Positions 11,517-22,734 of a DNA stretch of 64,000 nt are shown piece after piece (position 1 is the stretch's first letter; each line of letters begins with the position of its first letter). The notes under the pieces were generated by a model. The model was not told where the DNA came from. It saw only the letters and a program-made list of their open reading frames with translations, and did no database searches. The DNA lies in contig OU452239.1 in the NCBI GenBank assembly GCA_911728455.2, positions 10,274,328 through 10,338,327 of the forward strand. The letters run 5' to 3'. This DNA comes from Marthasterias glacialis (Eukaryota; Echinodermata; Asteroidea; Forcipulatida; Asteriidae). The translations under genes were made by a program, and so were the position numbers.

Positions 11517-11599
11517 ATGGCCTGACGTTTCGACCTTAGCAGAGTCTTTCTCCATTAATTTTTGAGAAAGACTCTGCTAGGGTCGAAACGTCAGGCCAT
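11517..11599. repeat. 36-bp-arm hairpin with GTCGAAACGTC core
   Basis: Arms 11517-11552 and 11564-11599 are reverse complements with one mismatch around an 11-nt loop. The right arm reads GACTCTGCTAGGGTCGAAAC then GTCAGGCCAT. The arrangement resembles repeat ends of retroelements rather than a terminator of a nearby gene. Confidence 0.85.
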
Positions 11600-11979
11600 T
11601 GTCATTTTTTATTTTTTTGCATTTATATGCCACAGATCCTTTCGGTTGGTAAGCAGTTTGCAACAATTGATTCTAGCTTCTCATTTATTACTATTTAGTA
11701 ATGATTGTCATTGTTTTCCAAAAGTAATATCGGTTGACTCTCTTATCGCAAGCTCAAACAGCGCCCTCACAGGTCAAAGAAAGACATAGGCCCTTTTTGA
11801 AACCACAGCTTACATACCCCGATCGTCTGCCGTCACACTTCAAGGCCGATACCGACCTGTGTACAACCTGCTGGTCCCCGCCGCCAGACATACCATTGAC
11901 CCTGCATCACATGATCCGTATACACTCCTGCGTGTAGTATTAGTCTATGTGTGATTGCATGTCTATTCAATGAAACCAC

Positions 11980-12079
11980 AGACCTTATGCGTATGACGTC
12001 ATTTTGAGAGTTGAGCTAGTGAAAGGTCACGTTTGACGCTGCGTTTGACCTCAAAGATGGCGGCGAACGCATAAGGCCT
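11980..12079. repeat. Short MITE, AGRCCTTATGCG termini
   Basis: Begins AGACCTTATGCG and ends CGCATAAGGCCT, 100 bp, with no coding capacity. Confidence 0.65.
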
Positions 12080-12107
12080 ATTGGGTTTTCAAGAGAAGTG
12101 CCTACCT

Positions 12108-12359
12108 CATAGAAATAGAACCCGGAGAGAACGCTGAGTGCGTCAGTGTCCGTGCGCTTCCGTTGTGAGACCATTTTATGGAGGCGCGTACGCTGACAAT
12201 TTTGCCATGCAGCAGGTAGACGTCATAAACATTGACCAATGACAACACGTAGAAACGGTCTATGTGCGTAGCATTTTGCCATACGCGTCTCACACGCCGC
12301 GTCCACAGAGGACCACAGAGGGCGATCGAGCTCAGCGTTCTCCGGGTTCTATTTCTATG
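12108..12359. repeat. MITE with about 29-bp terminal inverted repeats
   Basis: CATAGAAATAGAACCCGGAG at the left end pairs with CTCCGGGTTCTATTTCTATG at the right; both continue into an AACGCTGAG/CTCAGCGTT block. About 252 bp, non-coding. Confidence 0.8.
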
Positions 12360-12612
12360 GCCTATCTTTATCCTTGCAGATAAAGTCAAGGGGACCAGTC
12401 TACTTCAGCTCCGGGTCCGGCTTTGAGGTTACGGCTTTAGGCTCCTTCAATAATTTTAAAAACGTACGTGATTTTCGGCACAGGTGGACGTTGTGTAAGC
12501 CATGGTTTCGAAAACGGCAACAGCTGTGCGTTTTCACCGTTTAAATAGGGTTAACGAAAAGATGGCGTAGGAATGACGTATATTTATGCTCAAGTGATGG
12601 AGTTATAGATGA

Positions 12613-12910
12613 GTGCGTTCGATTAGCTTCCCCGTGTATACCAGGGAGTTACATTCGTGGTGGCCACGACACAAGGCTAATCGAACGCTGGGTGTATTCA
12701 CTTGACATTCTGGAAAAATTAGGGTTAAAGGTTGTTCCCCGCCGTGAGCCTGCAGCCGTGCTACGTCATTACACCGGGCAGCCACCAGAGACCCGCTCGC
12801 GAGCTCCGGCTGTGGTGGCATACACCGGGGGCAGACACGAGTATCACGTGATGGCTAATCGAACGCTCTCGTGTAAGCTTTACTTACACGTGTAAGCTAA
12901 TCGAACGCAC
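12613..12910. repeat. MITE with GTGCGTTCGATTAGCTT termini and internal copies
   Basis: Perfect 17-bp inverted ends (GTGCGTTCGATTAGCTT and its complement). The core GCTAATCGAACGC also occurs internally near 12677 and 12853, so the termini are repeated within the element. Confidence 0.8.
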
Positions 12911-12932
12911 CCATAGAACTAGAGGCAGCACT

Positions 12933-13550
12933 CGCGATGTCGCGCACGGAACTCCGCTGACCCACCATGGGCGAAAATCCCTATGGGTCAGTTGCATACG
13001 AATGTCCACTTAGAGAATGGTTGCTGTGTAAACTGAAGAGTGACCAGTGTAAATGAATGGTCCGCGCCATTTTCTCAATGGTCAAAAATGCTCCCTGTTG
13101 GGCCGTGTCGCATTGTTTTTGTACACCATCTAGTTCTTATATATAACTCTATGGCTTAAAGGTCAAACGAAGACCCACCATTGGCTGAGAGTTGTGCGTG
13201 GCGCGCACCTGGCTGCATGTTTCGATTGTTTGACCGCGGCAATGGCGGACAGTGCAAAGGATCGTTTCGATCTCGACTGGACGCGGTAAAACAATTTGCC
13301 CGCGAAGCTTTTTTCAATAGCCCGTTGGGAGTTCATATTGTAAGAACTCGTAGAGGGCGTACAAAACCATGGGACACGGCCCGCCATAAAAGCATCCCTG
13401 CCCATTGAGACAATGGTGCATACCATTAACGCTGGTCACTCATCAAGTTTACACAACAAACGTTTTCCAAAAAATGGCCATCCGGATGAGATTGGCCCTT
13501 GGGGGATTTTCGCCCATGGTCGGTTAGCTGAGTTCCGTGCGTGACATATC
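12933..13550. repeat. Foldback-type element, about 618 bp
   Basis: The left end (GATGTCGCGCACGGAACTCC, then ACCATGGGCGAAAATCCC) pairs with the inverted right end (GGATTTTCGCCCATGG, then GAGTTCCGTGCGTGACATAT). Sub-terminal blocks such as AGTGACCAG/CTGGTCACT are also inverted. The interior has a short frame without recognised homology. Confidence 0.75.
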
Positions 13551-13844
13551 TCTATGTCGAAGTTACACTTGTCTTCTACATTTGGGAAACACTGACACGC
13601 CTTGTGACAGCTGGGGTATATTTTTAATGTTGGTTTGAAATACGAAGAGAACTTAAAAACACTTCCGCATGTTGGAAAAATACACTTGCCGGGTTGCCAT
13701 GTGGGAGATAAAAATGATACACCTGACGGTTAAAATCTCAATACCCACGTATAGAGTGAAGCCAAAATATTCAAATTTCACGTTGTGTAGAGTCAATTTC
13801 CAGCTATGGGTGACTGCCCTTCCAAAAGTGTGTGGGTTTTTTTT

Positions 13845-14108
13845 TGTTTTTTTTAGGTATTTTTTTTATAATGTTGTTAACAACGACCTCATGTTGTGCA
13901 CACGGATCAAACTGGTGCCGGCTGGCTAATTTTGTTAGGGATTTTTTTTTGATAATGCTGTTAGTACACCGACCTCATAATGTAGTCACACGGATCAAGC
14001 TGATGCAAGCTTACTCAAAAAAAATTTAGGGAATTTTTTATAATGCTGTCAGTACAACAACCTCACATGTAGTGCTCATGCATGATCAAACTGATGCAAG
14101 CTTACTCA
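13845..14108. repeat. Tandem repeat, about 90-bp unit, three degenerate copies
   Basis: TATAATGYTGTYARTACAWC, then CACGGATCAAACTG and ATGCAAGCTTACTCA, recur three times with T-runs between. Confidence 0.7.
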
Positions 14109-16320
14109 TTTTCAGCTATCAGCCGATCTTCATATTTGGTTCCTCGGCCGTTCCATTGAAATTGAAAAAAAAAAAAAAAAAAAAAAAAACAGTTTAAATT
14201 CTTGCTATGCCTTGCCCCCATTGTTTTTGTTTTGTAATATTGTTGACAAACTGTAGTGTCATGTCCGAATATGTTACCTGCCTCCTCGTCACAGAACTTT
14301 TCTCTGTTCAGAACTGAGGTGGCTTTACCTTCCTTTTTTTTTACACTTGGGGAAAGCTTTGGTTTTGGGAAGAACCGGGGTTGAGAAATATTAAAGTTTT
14401 TGAACTGTCTGCTCGTTTATTTATTGATTTATCTATTTATTTTATTTTATTTTATTAATATTGGGGGGCGGCTGGGGACGTAATTTGATTTGGGAAATTT
14501 TGGTGTATCTATAAAAAGCTGTTGTTTGGGGAATCAGTTTTCTGGAGGTGATGAGTTCACGGGCATTTGGTGTCTGTCGGTGTTCAGAGAGTCTGTCAGC
14601 CAGTTTAACGTCCTTTACTTGACGGTATAAACACACGATATCATCAATCGGCATACTGAAAAATGTTCAATATCGATCAGTATGGTGCAGAAGGTAACTT
14701 GCTCAACTTGTACTGCGCCAGGCATGGCTTGCTCGTTCGATATAAGTAGGTCTTGACAAATCGATCTAACAACCGTATCGGTATCTCCCCCCCCCCCCCC
14801 CATGTGAGTCGCCCATCACAAGACCCAAAGGCCACTCGAGGTGGTGGGCTACAGAAGAGATAGAAACATGCAATTATTACCAGGAAACAAGTGTCATGGT
14901 ATGTTGTGGACAATAAAGCTTATTCCAGATGGGACTATTTTGTCGAGAAAATGATGTTACCGGTATTATATATGCAGGATATTATGGATACAGGGAACAC
15001 GACCAGGATGGTTGCAGCATGATAAAGGCCTCGCAAGTGACATCCGCGTTCAAATATAAACTCTAATTAATTAATTTACCATAAAGAACGGCACGATCGT
15101 TTATATTGTCTCGTCTCTCCTTCAAGTGGCTTCCATTTTTATGAAACTGTACTTTAAGTCTCTTGGTGGCTTTTTCCGGTTTTTTTTTTTTTTTTTTTTT
15201 TTTCTTTTTTTATCACTTTATTACGGTGAGCATTTTGTATGGACCTGCAATATTTTGAATGGCTTGTACTTTTTTACTGTGTAAGGGCTTATTAAATATA
15301 CAATAGACTGTTGGCTTATTGGGACATTAGGGCCCGTTATGTTTGTCCACACGTTGTAAAAAGTTTTGAACGTGTCTCCCGCACTGATCTCTATTGTACT
15401 GACTGGGTACCGGGTTGCTTGTGTTCGTTGAAGTCAGTGGTCGCCGTTTTGAAACTCGCTTGATAACACAATAAAAAAACGCGTGTCTTGCATGTTTTTG
15501 ATGCAAAAGAAGTATACAAATATTGGAAATGACACTTTGGGCATAGATAAGCTTTAGGAATGAAGAACAAGCTTAATTCACAAAGCACATCACGAATGGT
15601 GTGTAGTAAAAGTTTGTTGTTTTTTGCGAGCTTTAAAAATGGCCGCCGCGTGTGTGACGACTTCGAGGTCCTGTGCACACGCTTAGGTACAACCCGCTAT
15701 CCAGTCAGTATAAAAGAGACCAGTGGTCCCAACCCACTTTCACTGAAAAGGGGGTGTGTCCGATTACCTTTGACCCTGTTTGTGAATATTAATGAGTAGA
15801 TCAACCCTAAAAATTCGATTCATCAAACTGCTCCGGGGACTGCCGTGGAGTCGGTGGCACATTGTCCTCCAAATAAATAATTAACAATGAGATTTGTTCA
15901 TAATAATAGTGTGCTGTAACTTGCCGTTATATAATAAAATGTAAATTGCTTCTCAGTTGTAAATATTGCTATGTGTACTACCTTGGCATTTAAACATGCA
16001 TTTCTTATACATTAATGTTTATTCATACAGGGTGGTTCGTGGTTGGCTGCTGCAAGCGTGCCTATGATAATTTATGCAAACGTATGCATTTATGTTAATT
16101 TATGTTAAACCATTTGTATGGTGCTTTGTATGTTTACAAAGATATTGTCGGTGTTCAATAAAAATGTTGAATAAATTATAGAATTAAACGCAGTTTAAAA
16201 TGAATTTTGTGTCTTATTTTGCGACAAAAAGGGAGAAAAATAATACAATTCAACCATATTATATTTTTTTCTGTATGATAATCATAACCGTAATTGCTTC
16301 TCATCAACGAGGAATACATG
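14109..16320. other. Intergenic, AT-rich, no gene recognised
   Basis: Contains an A-run (14166-14190), a C-run near 14788-14800 and a T-run (15180-15203). No coding frame or conserved domain that I can support. Confidence 0.5.
16157..16175 (+). other. Candidate polyadenylation signals (paired AATAAA)
   Basis: AATAAA at 16157-16162 and again at 16170-16175. They could end a transcript from upstream, conceivably a very long RhoGAP 3' UTR, but nothing in the sequence ties them to that gene. Confidence 0.2.
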
Positions 16321-16324
16321 GTAA

Positions 16325-16620
16325 CATTGTGAGGGTAGAGATTGTTGATGTGAAAGAATGATTAGCAACCTGTGCGCTAGTTTGGTTGCCGGTGCTGCAG
16401 ACTCCAAAGGAGTATCACATTGTGCCCTTGAGCAAGACGCTATATTTAACTATGATTGCTTCACATCGACCAGTGACTGATAGATACCCGAGAGGGTAGA
16501 GATTGTTGATGTGTGACTGATTTGGCAACCTGAGCCCCCCCCCCCCCCCATTTATAGTTAGACTATTGGTGCTACATACTCCAAAAGAGTCGAGATGGTT
16601 TCAGGAATGCCCAATGAACA
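16325..16620. repeat. Diverged SINE-like fragment, duplicated
   Basis: GAGGGTAGAGATTGTTGATG occurs near 16332 and 16493, each followed by a CAACCTG block. Between them lies TGCCCTTGAGCAAGACGCT, matching the TGTCCTTAAGCAAGACACTT core of the SINE at 18551. Confidence 0.5.
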
Positions 16621-16696
16621 GGGGTAGTAATAGTGTAAGGCGTTCTGTTATACAATGTTTAAAGCAACTAATTAGTGAACATGATTTTTAAGTACA

Positions 16697-16786
16697 AGCT
16701 ACAGCAACAACAGCAGCAGCAGCAGCAAGATCAGCAACAGGAGCAACAACAGCGGCAAGAGCAGCAGCAGCAGCGGCAACAATAGC
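16697..16786. repeat. CAR/CAN trinucleotide repeat
   Basis: Imperfect run of CAG, CAA and CGG triplets (CAACAACAGCAGCAGCAGCA and similar). No start codon or splice context supports a polyglutamine protein. Confidence 0.85.
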
Positions 16787-16873
16787 TCTCTTTTTTGCTT
16801 TACTAATAGGCTAATGCCATAGAAAACTGAAAAACACTGTACATATAAAGTTTAAGTGTGGTATTGGCCATTT

Positions 16874-16874
<1 letters not shown>

Positions 16875-16905
<31 letters not shown>
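16875..16905. repeat. Poly-T tract
   Basis: About 30 T residues. Confidence 0.9.
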
Positions 16906-16907
<2 letters not shown>

Positions 16908-17083
16908 CAATTACAAAACAAGGCCGCATGTTAAATGTTTCGAACGAACGTTATCTATTGACTCCTCTGTTTGCAGGCTATGATGACACTTCACTACTCA
17001 CGGGTTCGTATAGTTTCGGTTGTGGAAAAGAAGCCACCATAAAGTTATTACTTGCTTTGAGCAGAAACAATAAACGTTGGCCA

Positions 17084-17360
17084 TGAAGGGACATCATACG
17101 TCGCAAATATCTTTGCAAATATTTGCAAAAACATTTGCGATGTCGCAAAGACACATTGCACATAATATTTGCAAATATCTTTGCAAGCATTTTCGATGTC
17201 ACAAGTATCTTTGCACAAAATGTTTGCGATGTCGCAAATATTTCTGCAAATATCTTTTCAAATATTTTGTGCGATGTCGCAAATATTTGCAAAGATAGAT
17301 GCAACTATAGATATTTGCGCTAATATTATTTGCGACATCGCAAATATTTGCAAAGGCATT
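17084..17360. repeat. Palindrome-rich GCAAATATTTGC repeat with GAAGGGACATC end
   Basis: Repeated GCAAATATTTGCA and GATGTCGCAAAT units in both orientations. The left end CCATGAAGGGACATCATACG resembles the foldback terminus at 41972 (CCCTGAAGGGACATCGCA), suggesting a related element family. The right end is not clearly inverted. Confidence 0.6.
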
Positions 17361-18470
17361 TGACACTATATAGAACGAAAACTACACTAAAAACGAATTC
17401 CAAGTGTGGGGGAATGGCGAATCATTACCTTTAATTATTGCCATTATTATTTTGTGAGCAACTTTTTGTTGGCAGGCGCTGATTGGCTGACAGATTTCTC
17501 ACAGAGTTACTGTCCCTCGTGTGTTTTCCGGCGTGTTATCTGCAAGACAATTTTAAGAGCTCTATTTTGATCCAAAAGTTTGCGGTGAAATATTGAGAAG
17601 AACCACCTTTGGCTCCAACCATCGGAAGGAAGACTACTAGTATTGGATTTTTGTTGGTTTTAATTTTGGTTGTGTAATCATTTTGAGAGTACTATCAGTG
17701 TCAACCGCAATCAGCACTTATTAAAATATCACTATTTAGCCATCGGAAAAGAGAAGTCAACTTTGCATCATTTTTTGGGTGTTTAATAAAAATCAACGTC
17801 CCTGACAACGAGATCTTACGATCTCAACCCCGAATCGGACCAGTCCCCTTCGCCCCGGAATCGCCCCTTGACGTCTCCCGACACAAGTATAAACATTTAA
17901 TTTAAAATCGACAATAATAATGATAATGACACATTAATGTTGGTGTGTGATAGTGATGCTTTTAAAGACTGTGCCATTTTGTTCGTCCTTGCTCCTGATG
18001 AGTTTACTGGGCACAAAGTTGGGTGACGAGCTGATAAATGAAAAAAAAACCAATGCTTCTTTTGTCAGTGTCTAGACGGCATGTAGGGGGTAAGGAAAGG
18101 TCACTAATTTGCCTTCCCATCACATGCGTTTTTTCGTTCTTTATAATGTTATAGGTTTACAGTCATTATTTTGTAGATGTTAAAAACAGCGAGCGAGAGT
18201 GTTGGCTGAAAATACAATTTCCTGACATTACCGGTACCGCGTGTCCTTGTCCCCGGTTTGCACCCTGGTTGTAATCTCTTGAACATTTTTTTTTCTTTTC
18301 ACATTCATGCGAACAAGTTGAACGGGTTTTTTTTTTCTGGTGATATTTGCCAAATCATTGTCGTCTCTTGCGGACTCGTTCTGCTTATAGGTAAACATGG
18401 CGCGTGTTATCTGTTGTCTCCAGCCAGCTCTGTCGTTAGCCTCTTAGTTCCAGTTCTAATGGCTTCATTT
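17361..18470. other. Intergenic, nothing recognised
   Basis: No repeat or gene that I can support. Confidence 0.5.
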
Positions 18471-19053
18471 GACCGTTCCGGCCTGTCAATCAAACTGTGC
18501 ACATTGACCAATTGGATCACGCCTTTTGGTCATGTGACCTCGGTCAAACTGGGGTGTCGTGGCCGAGCGGATAAGATCACCGTACTCAAGCTCTGGTGTT
18601 TCTGATCAGCAAGAGTGTGGGTTCGAGTCCCGGTCGTGACACTTGTGTCCTTAAGCAAGACACTTAACCATTATTGCTTCGTCCTTCGGATGGGAAGTTA
18701 AGCCGTTGGTCCCGTGTGTTGTGTAATGCACATAAAAGAACCCAGTGGCACTTATCGCAAAGAGAAGGGGTTCGCCCCATTGTTCCTGGTTTGATCGGCT
18801 GCAGATTGCGCCACAGCACCTTGTGAACCATTACATGGTGATATGTAAAGGAACAGGTCTCATACTTCAAAAACTTAACTCATCATACCTTGCAGGTAAA
18901 AATACTGAGCGCTCTGAGACGCCCATAGGGTGTGATAAAGCGCTATATAAAAACTGCGTATTATTACTACTATTAAACTCGGTCACACGTGCAGTGTAAA
19001 CTTACACAAACTAAGGTGTGTGGGCGGGGCTTGTTGCCAAAGCCGGAACGGTC
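18471..19053. repeat. GACCGTTCCGGC MITE split by a SINE
   Basis: Starts GACCGTTCCGGC and ends GCCGGAACGGTC. Removing 18551-18974 plus one AAACT copy leaves an uninterrupted element matching those at 4174 and 45431, so the SINE inserted later. Confidence 0.85.
18551..18974 (+). mobile_element. tRNA-derived SINE with target-site duplication
   Basis: The head resembles a class II tRNA (Ser/Leu type): A-box-like TGGCCGAGCGGATAAG and B-box GGGTTCGAGTCCC near 18620. These are the internal RNA polymerase III promoter. A body with TGTCCTTAAGCAAGACACTT and a tail GCGCTATATAAAAACTGCGT ending in ATTATTACTACTATT follow. AAACT flanks both sides (18546-18550 and 18975-18979). The core resembles SINE families with a conserved central domain; mobilisation would need a partner LINE. 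Confidence 0.88.
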
Positions 19054-20029
19054 TTTACTGAGCTGGACTGGTGCCAAATTGATACAGACGTTGAATATAC
19101 TGTTTAAAAAAAACCGCAGACCAATTAAAATCAGCTGAAAATAGGTTCAAAACAAAAACAAAACCACTGTGAGGTCGTCACTCCCGCAACGCACGCGTGT
19201 GTGACGCGCACCATCTTTACACGCATTTTGGCTCATAAATGACCAATGGGCAGGCGGTAGCCGCGTGTGACGTCAATGCAAGGGGGTTGGTGAGTCATTA
19301 CGTTACACGCGCCGGCATCTACTGCACCCCAAATTTATCGTCTGTGTGTAGTTTTACCCCAAATCACACATTTCATTGTTTTAAAGGTATATTTTATGAC
19401 AGAAACTTATAATTCTGAGAAGACCTCGAGTCTTTGAAGAACATTATGTAAAAGCCAAGTCCAATGAAAAAATGTACCCCCCCCCCCAGCGCGCACACAC
19501 ACACACACACAAGTGTGTATTTACCTCCAATCGGGGACCTCCTATTGTTCCTCTTTTGTTTGTACTTTAACTTTTTAGCAACAGCTCCCATTGGTTTTGA
19601 ACACGATTTCCAACTGGGGACCTTTTCCAACCGGGGACCCTATTGTCCTCTTTTGTTATAAGTCCCCGGTTTGAATGCCTAAACAAACTCACACACACAC
19701 CCTTACATATGGCAGCTACGGGGTCCTCCTATTGTTGTTCTATTATTCCCTTTTCTGAAGAATTCCTCTGTGGGGTAGCACTAGAACAAAGAAAACCTTG
19801 TGGGGTAGCATTGTCCCATTGTGTAAAGTGCCCCATAAGTTGGTGAGTGTAAGGGCACACCTGCTTGCGCATACAATATATATATTATATTTGTTTTTGT
19901 TCATTAAAGATTATTAAGGATGAACAAAGAAAATTTGGCTGATGCCGGACTCGAACCCGCCTGTTATTTTGTTTTTAATATAGGCCTAAATCACTGTAAA
20001 AAAAGGGTAAAGAACGTTGTAAAAGTGAG
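19054..20029. other. Intergenic with microsatellites
   Basis: Holds a diverged TTGACCC-type fragment near 19150-19290, a C-run and (CA)n tract near 19480-19511, and a reverse-oriented B-box-like GACTCGAACCCGCC near 19950 that is probably an old SINE relic. Confidence 0.5.
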
Positions 20030-20470
20030 CATTTATACCTAGCCTTGCGAAATTTCAACAAGGCAAAGGAGTCACACAGTTTTGGAAAGCAATTTCTTTG
20101 GATGATTCAGCTTCAAATCTGTGAAATTCTTGTGTTGAAAAGTGTGTGATCGCGGTCGTCTGGCCCAAACGTTCCGCCGTGCACTAGTACACATCATGCA
20201 CATTTATACGTTACTTGTACAATTTCCAAGACTTGCTGGAACTTTCCTTACTGGCTTTATTCAGCCACTCGAAGGTCTCTTGTACAAACTCTGAAATATT
20301 TTTCACAGATGTCGAGCAAGAAATGCCTCGATCGAATAAACAAATGCAACAATCAGCATGTACCGTACCGCACTTTCCTAGGAGGCCTGTTTGTTATGTT
20401 AATACCCACAATAGGTCACGTGCCGCGGGTCGCACAATCGGTCTATTGCATACACGGCAGACCTTAACTT
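20030..20470. repeat. Dispersed repeat shared with the 47-kb and 54-kb regions
   Basis: About 440 bp (landmarks ACGTTACTTGTACAATTTCC and AATACCCACAATAGGTCACG). Found inverted near 47150-47620 and 53890-54340. It includes a conserved-looking short frame, but that frame is interrupted here. Confidence 0.7.
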
Positions 20471-21454
20471 CAGTCTCTGGTTAAAATAAACAATGAACAC
20501 CCAATTAAACGGTGTCCGAACGCGTTAAAAATAATAATCAGTTTTGGAAGTTGGAAGATAACCAATAACTAACTTGTGTTATTTTGCTTGTATAATTATT
20601 TAGTCCTTACGACTACTTATAACTTGTATTTTCGATTTTACTTTTGTTTGTGTTTTTTTATGTCCATGTATGTTTCTGTTGAGGTCAAATGAATAATAAT
20701 AATAATAACTTGTGGCATTTTTTATCCGTTTTGAGGAGTAAACAGAACAATTTTGGTTAAGCTTGTTTTACAGGTCTTGACGATGCGGATTCGATTGTAG
20801 CAAAAAAAAAAAAAAAAAAAAAAGGTGAGAGAGTTCAGAAAACTTTGTCAGGTTCATGTGAAGGCAAGAACTTCATTACATTTCCGCCACCTTGTCTGAA
20901 ATGGCGTGTCACCGGCCAAGCACCGGAGTTCAACATCTGGTGGCAAAGATATCACGTGACTTTTGATATAACCGGGTAATGACTTTTGGGTCCTTGATGG
21001 AGACGTTGGGTGACTGTTTGACATCGTCCACGGGTAACCGGGTTACCCGCGAGGGCAGAGACAGTACCCGTAATTGCTTTAGCTTGATGTATATCAAGCA
21101 ATACTGACCTCACAGGCTGCACCCTCTCCCCAGTGGAAGTTAACTTTACTTCAGTAACTCAATTTACACTTTGGGACTAAAACTGACTTCCAAGATTCGG
21201 TAAAAAATCTGCATCTTAAGTCGTCAATGTTTTCTCGATGAAGCCCATTAGCCCCTTTGGGAGAAGTGAGTTCGAATTTAAACTATTGTTGACCATTGTT
21301 CCAGAGACTGCTAGCCAGTTAATCTTTGACACCTTAACCATGGACATTTTGTATATTCTAAATCATGCGAATCTGTTCTCATTTTCCCCTTTTCTGCTTT
21401 TATCACAATATTTTATGTGTAGACAAAATACGATGTTCCCCCCCTATCCAACTA
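20471..21454. other. Intergenic, nothing recognised apart from a poly-A tract
   Basis: A-run at about 20801-20823 and a TAA microsatellite near 20693-20706. No gene supported. Confidence 0.5.
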
Positions 21455-21650
21455 GAGCTGTAAAGCCCCAGCATCGGTAAGACGAAACACAAATGTTCAC
21501 AGATTTTCATATACTTTTAATGGTATAAAGATAATGATGGTAGAAAAACTTTCCTTGAAATATTTATGCCTTAAGTGTCATCGTTTTTTAATAATAAATG
21601 AAATAAGATCTAAAAATTAGTTTTCGTCTCAGTGACATTTTCTGCAGGGC
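21455..21650. repeat. Partial copy of the GCCCCAGCTCAAC / TTAA MITE family
   Basis: AAAGCCCCAGCATCGGTAAG is followed by TTCACAGATT and TTTTCGTCTCAGTGACA, the left half of the family seen complete at 28769, 39852 and 59956. Confidence 0.65.
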
Positions 21651-22079
21651 GTGATTGGCTGTTCCAGCCACAATCATCTCTTACTACAGTCCACTTCGTT
21701 CATTTTTAACTTCGGGAAATTTGTGTAGGCTCAAGCTAATTTAACTGGTTAAAAAAAAAAATTTTTTTCATGGTACGGCCATCGTACAGCTTCCTGCGGT
21801 CCTGACAGTGATGTGAGGTGGGAAATCGGGGTGGTGGAACCCTAGCGTTATCTGATTCTTCTCCCTTCGCCCCGAGAACCCTCCCTCGTTCTCTCTCTTT
21901 ATTTCTTTCAAAACTCTTTTAAAACGATTGGGGGGGGGCGGCTACAGTCCCCCTATCCCCCCGATCCGCTAATGAGTTAAAAGTGAAATAAACCATAACT
22001 TGTTTGATTTTTTTTCACAACGATAGTGAGCAGATTGAATTAATACTTGGATTCGAACTGCTTCTGGCTTCCGGGCTAT

Positions 22080-22530
22080 CTCGGTTGTCTAGTTGGTAAG
22101 ATATGATAATAATAATAATTTCCATTTATATTGCGCAAAATCCATATTAATATGCTCAAATGAGTATTACAATGTGTATATAATCTATGCTCCAAACACG
22201 CTCAGAGGTGGTGCATTAAGCAGCCAAACCAGAAACACCGGGGGCAAGCCCCTTCTCTTTTACGATAAGTGTTCTCTGGGTGTTTTATGGGCATTACACA
22301 ACACACAGAACCTACGTCCCATCCGAAAGACGTGGGCTCGATGTTACAAAGCACTATCATGTCCCACACAAGCCACCAACCATGACAGTACATGGAGTGG
22401 TCTCCCATCCATTTACTAACCACAGTCAATGGTGCTTAACTTGGCAGTATTACCAGTGGCTCTCCCGTTGAGACATATGCTTTAGCAATGGCGGGGTCGT
22501 GGGTTCGAATCCCAACCGAGGAACATGTCT
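22080..22530. mobile_element. tRNA-derived SINE interrupted by a second element
   Basis: CTCGGTTGTCTAGTTGGTAA at 22080 is the 5' half of a tRNA-like head. Its 3' half, with B-box GGGTTCGAATCCC, lies at about 22500. The 360-odd bases between begin with an ATAATAATAAT run and look like a reverse-oriented SINE tail. A T-run follows at 22536. Confidence 0.55.
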
Positions 22531-22734
22531 GTGGATTTTTTTTTTTTTTTTTTTTTTGACACAGGACTTGGGGAAGTACTCAGTATACAGTGTTTAACAC
22601 ACATCGGTGTACGGATAAAAACAAAACCATTAGATGATCGTATCTATCCTCCGCGATGCAAAAATTAACATCTATCCAGACTGAAATTTGTTACATTATT
22701 TTGCAACGCATGAGTGTATAATCTACGACGTTAA

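Noticed and set aside
16697..16786. CAG/CAA run as a possible polyglutamine exon
   Set aside because: No acceptable frame with start or splice sites; the run is flanked by non-coding low-complexity sequence.
18551..18640. Functional tRNA-Ser/Leu gene
   Set aside because: The tRNA-like head continues into a SINE body with tail and target-site duplication, and the stems are degraded.
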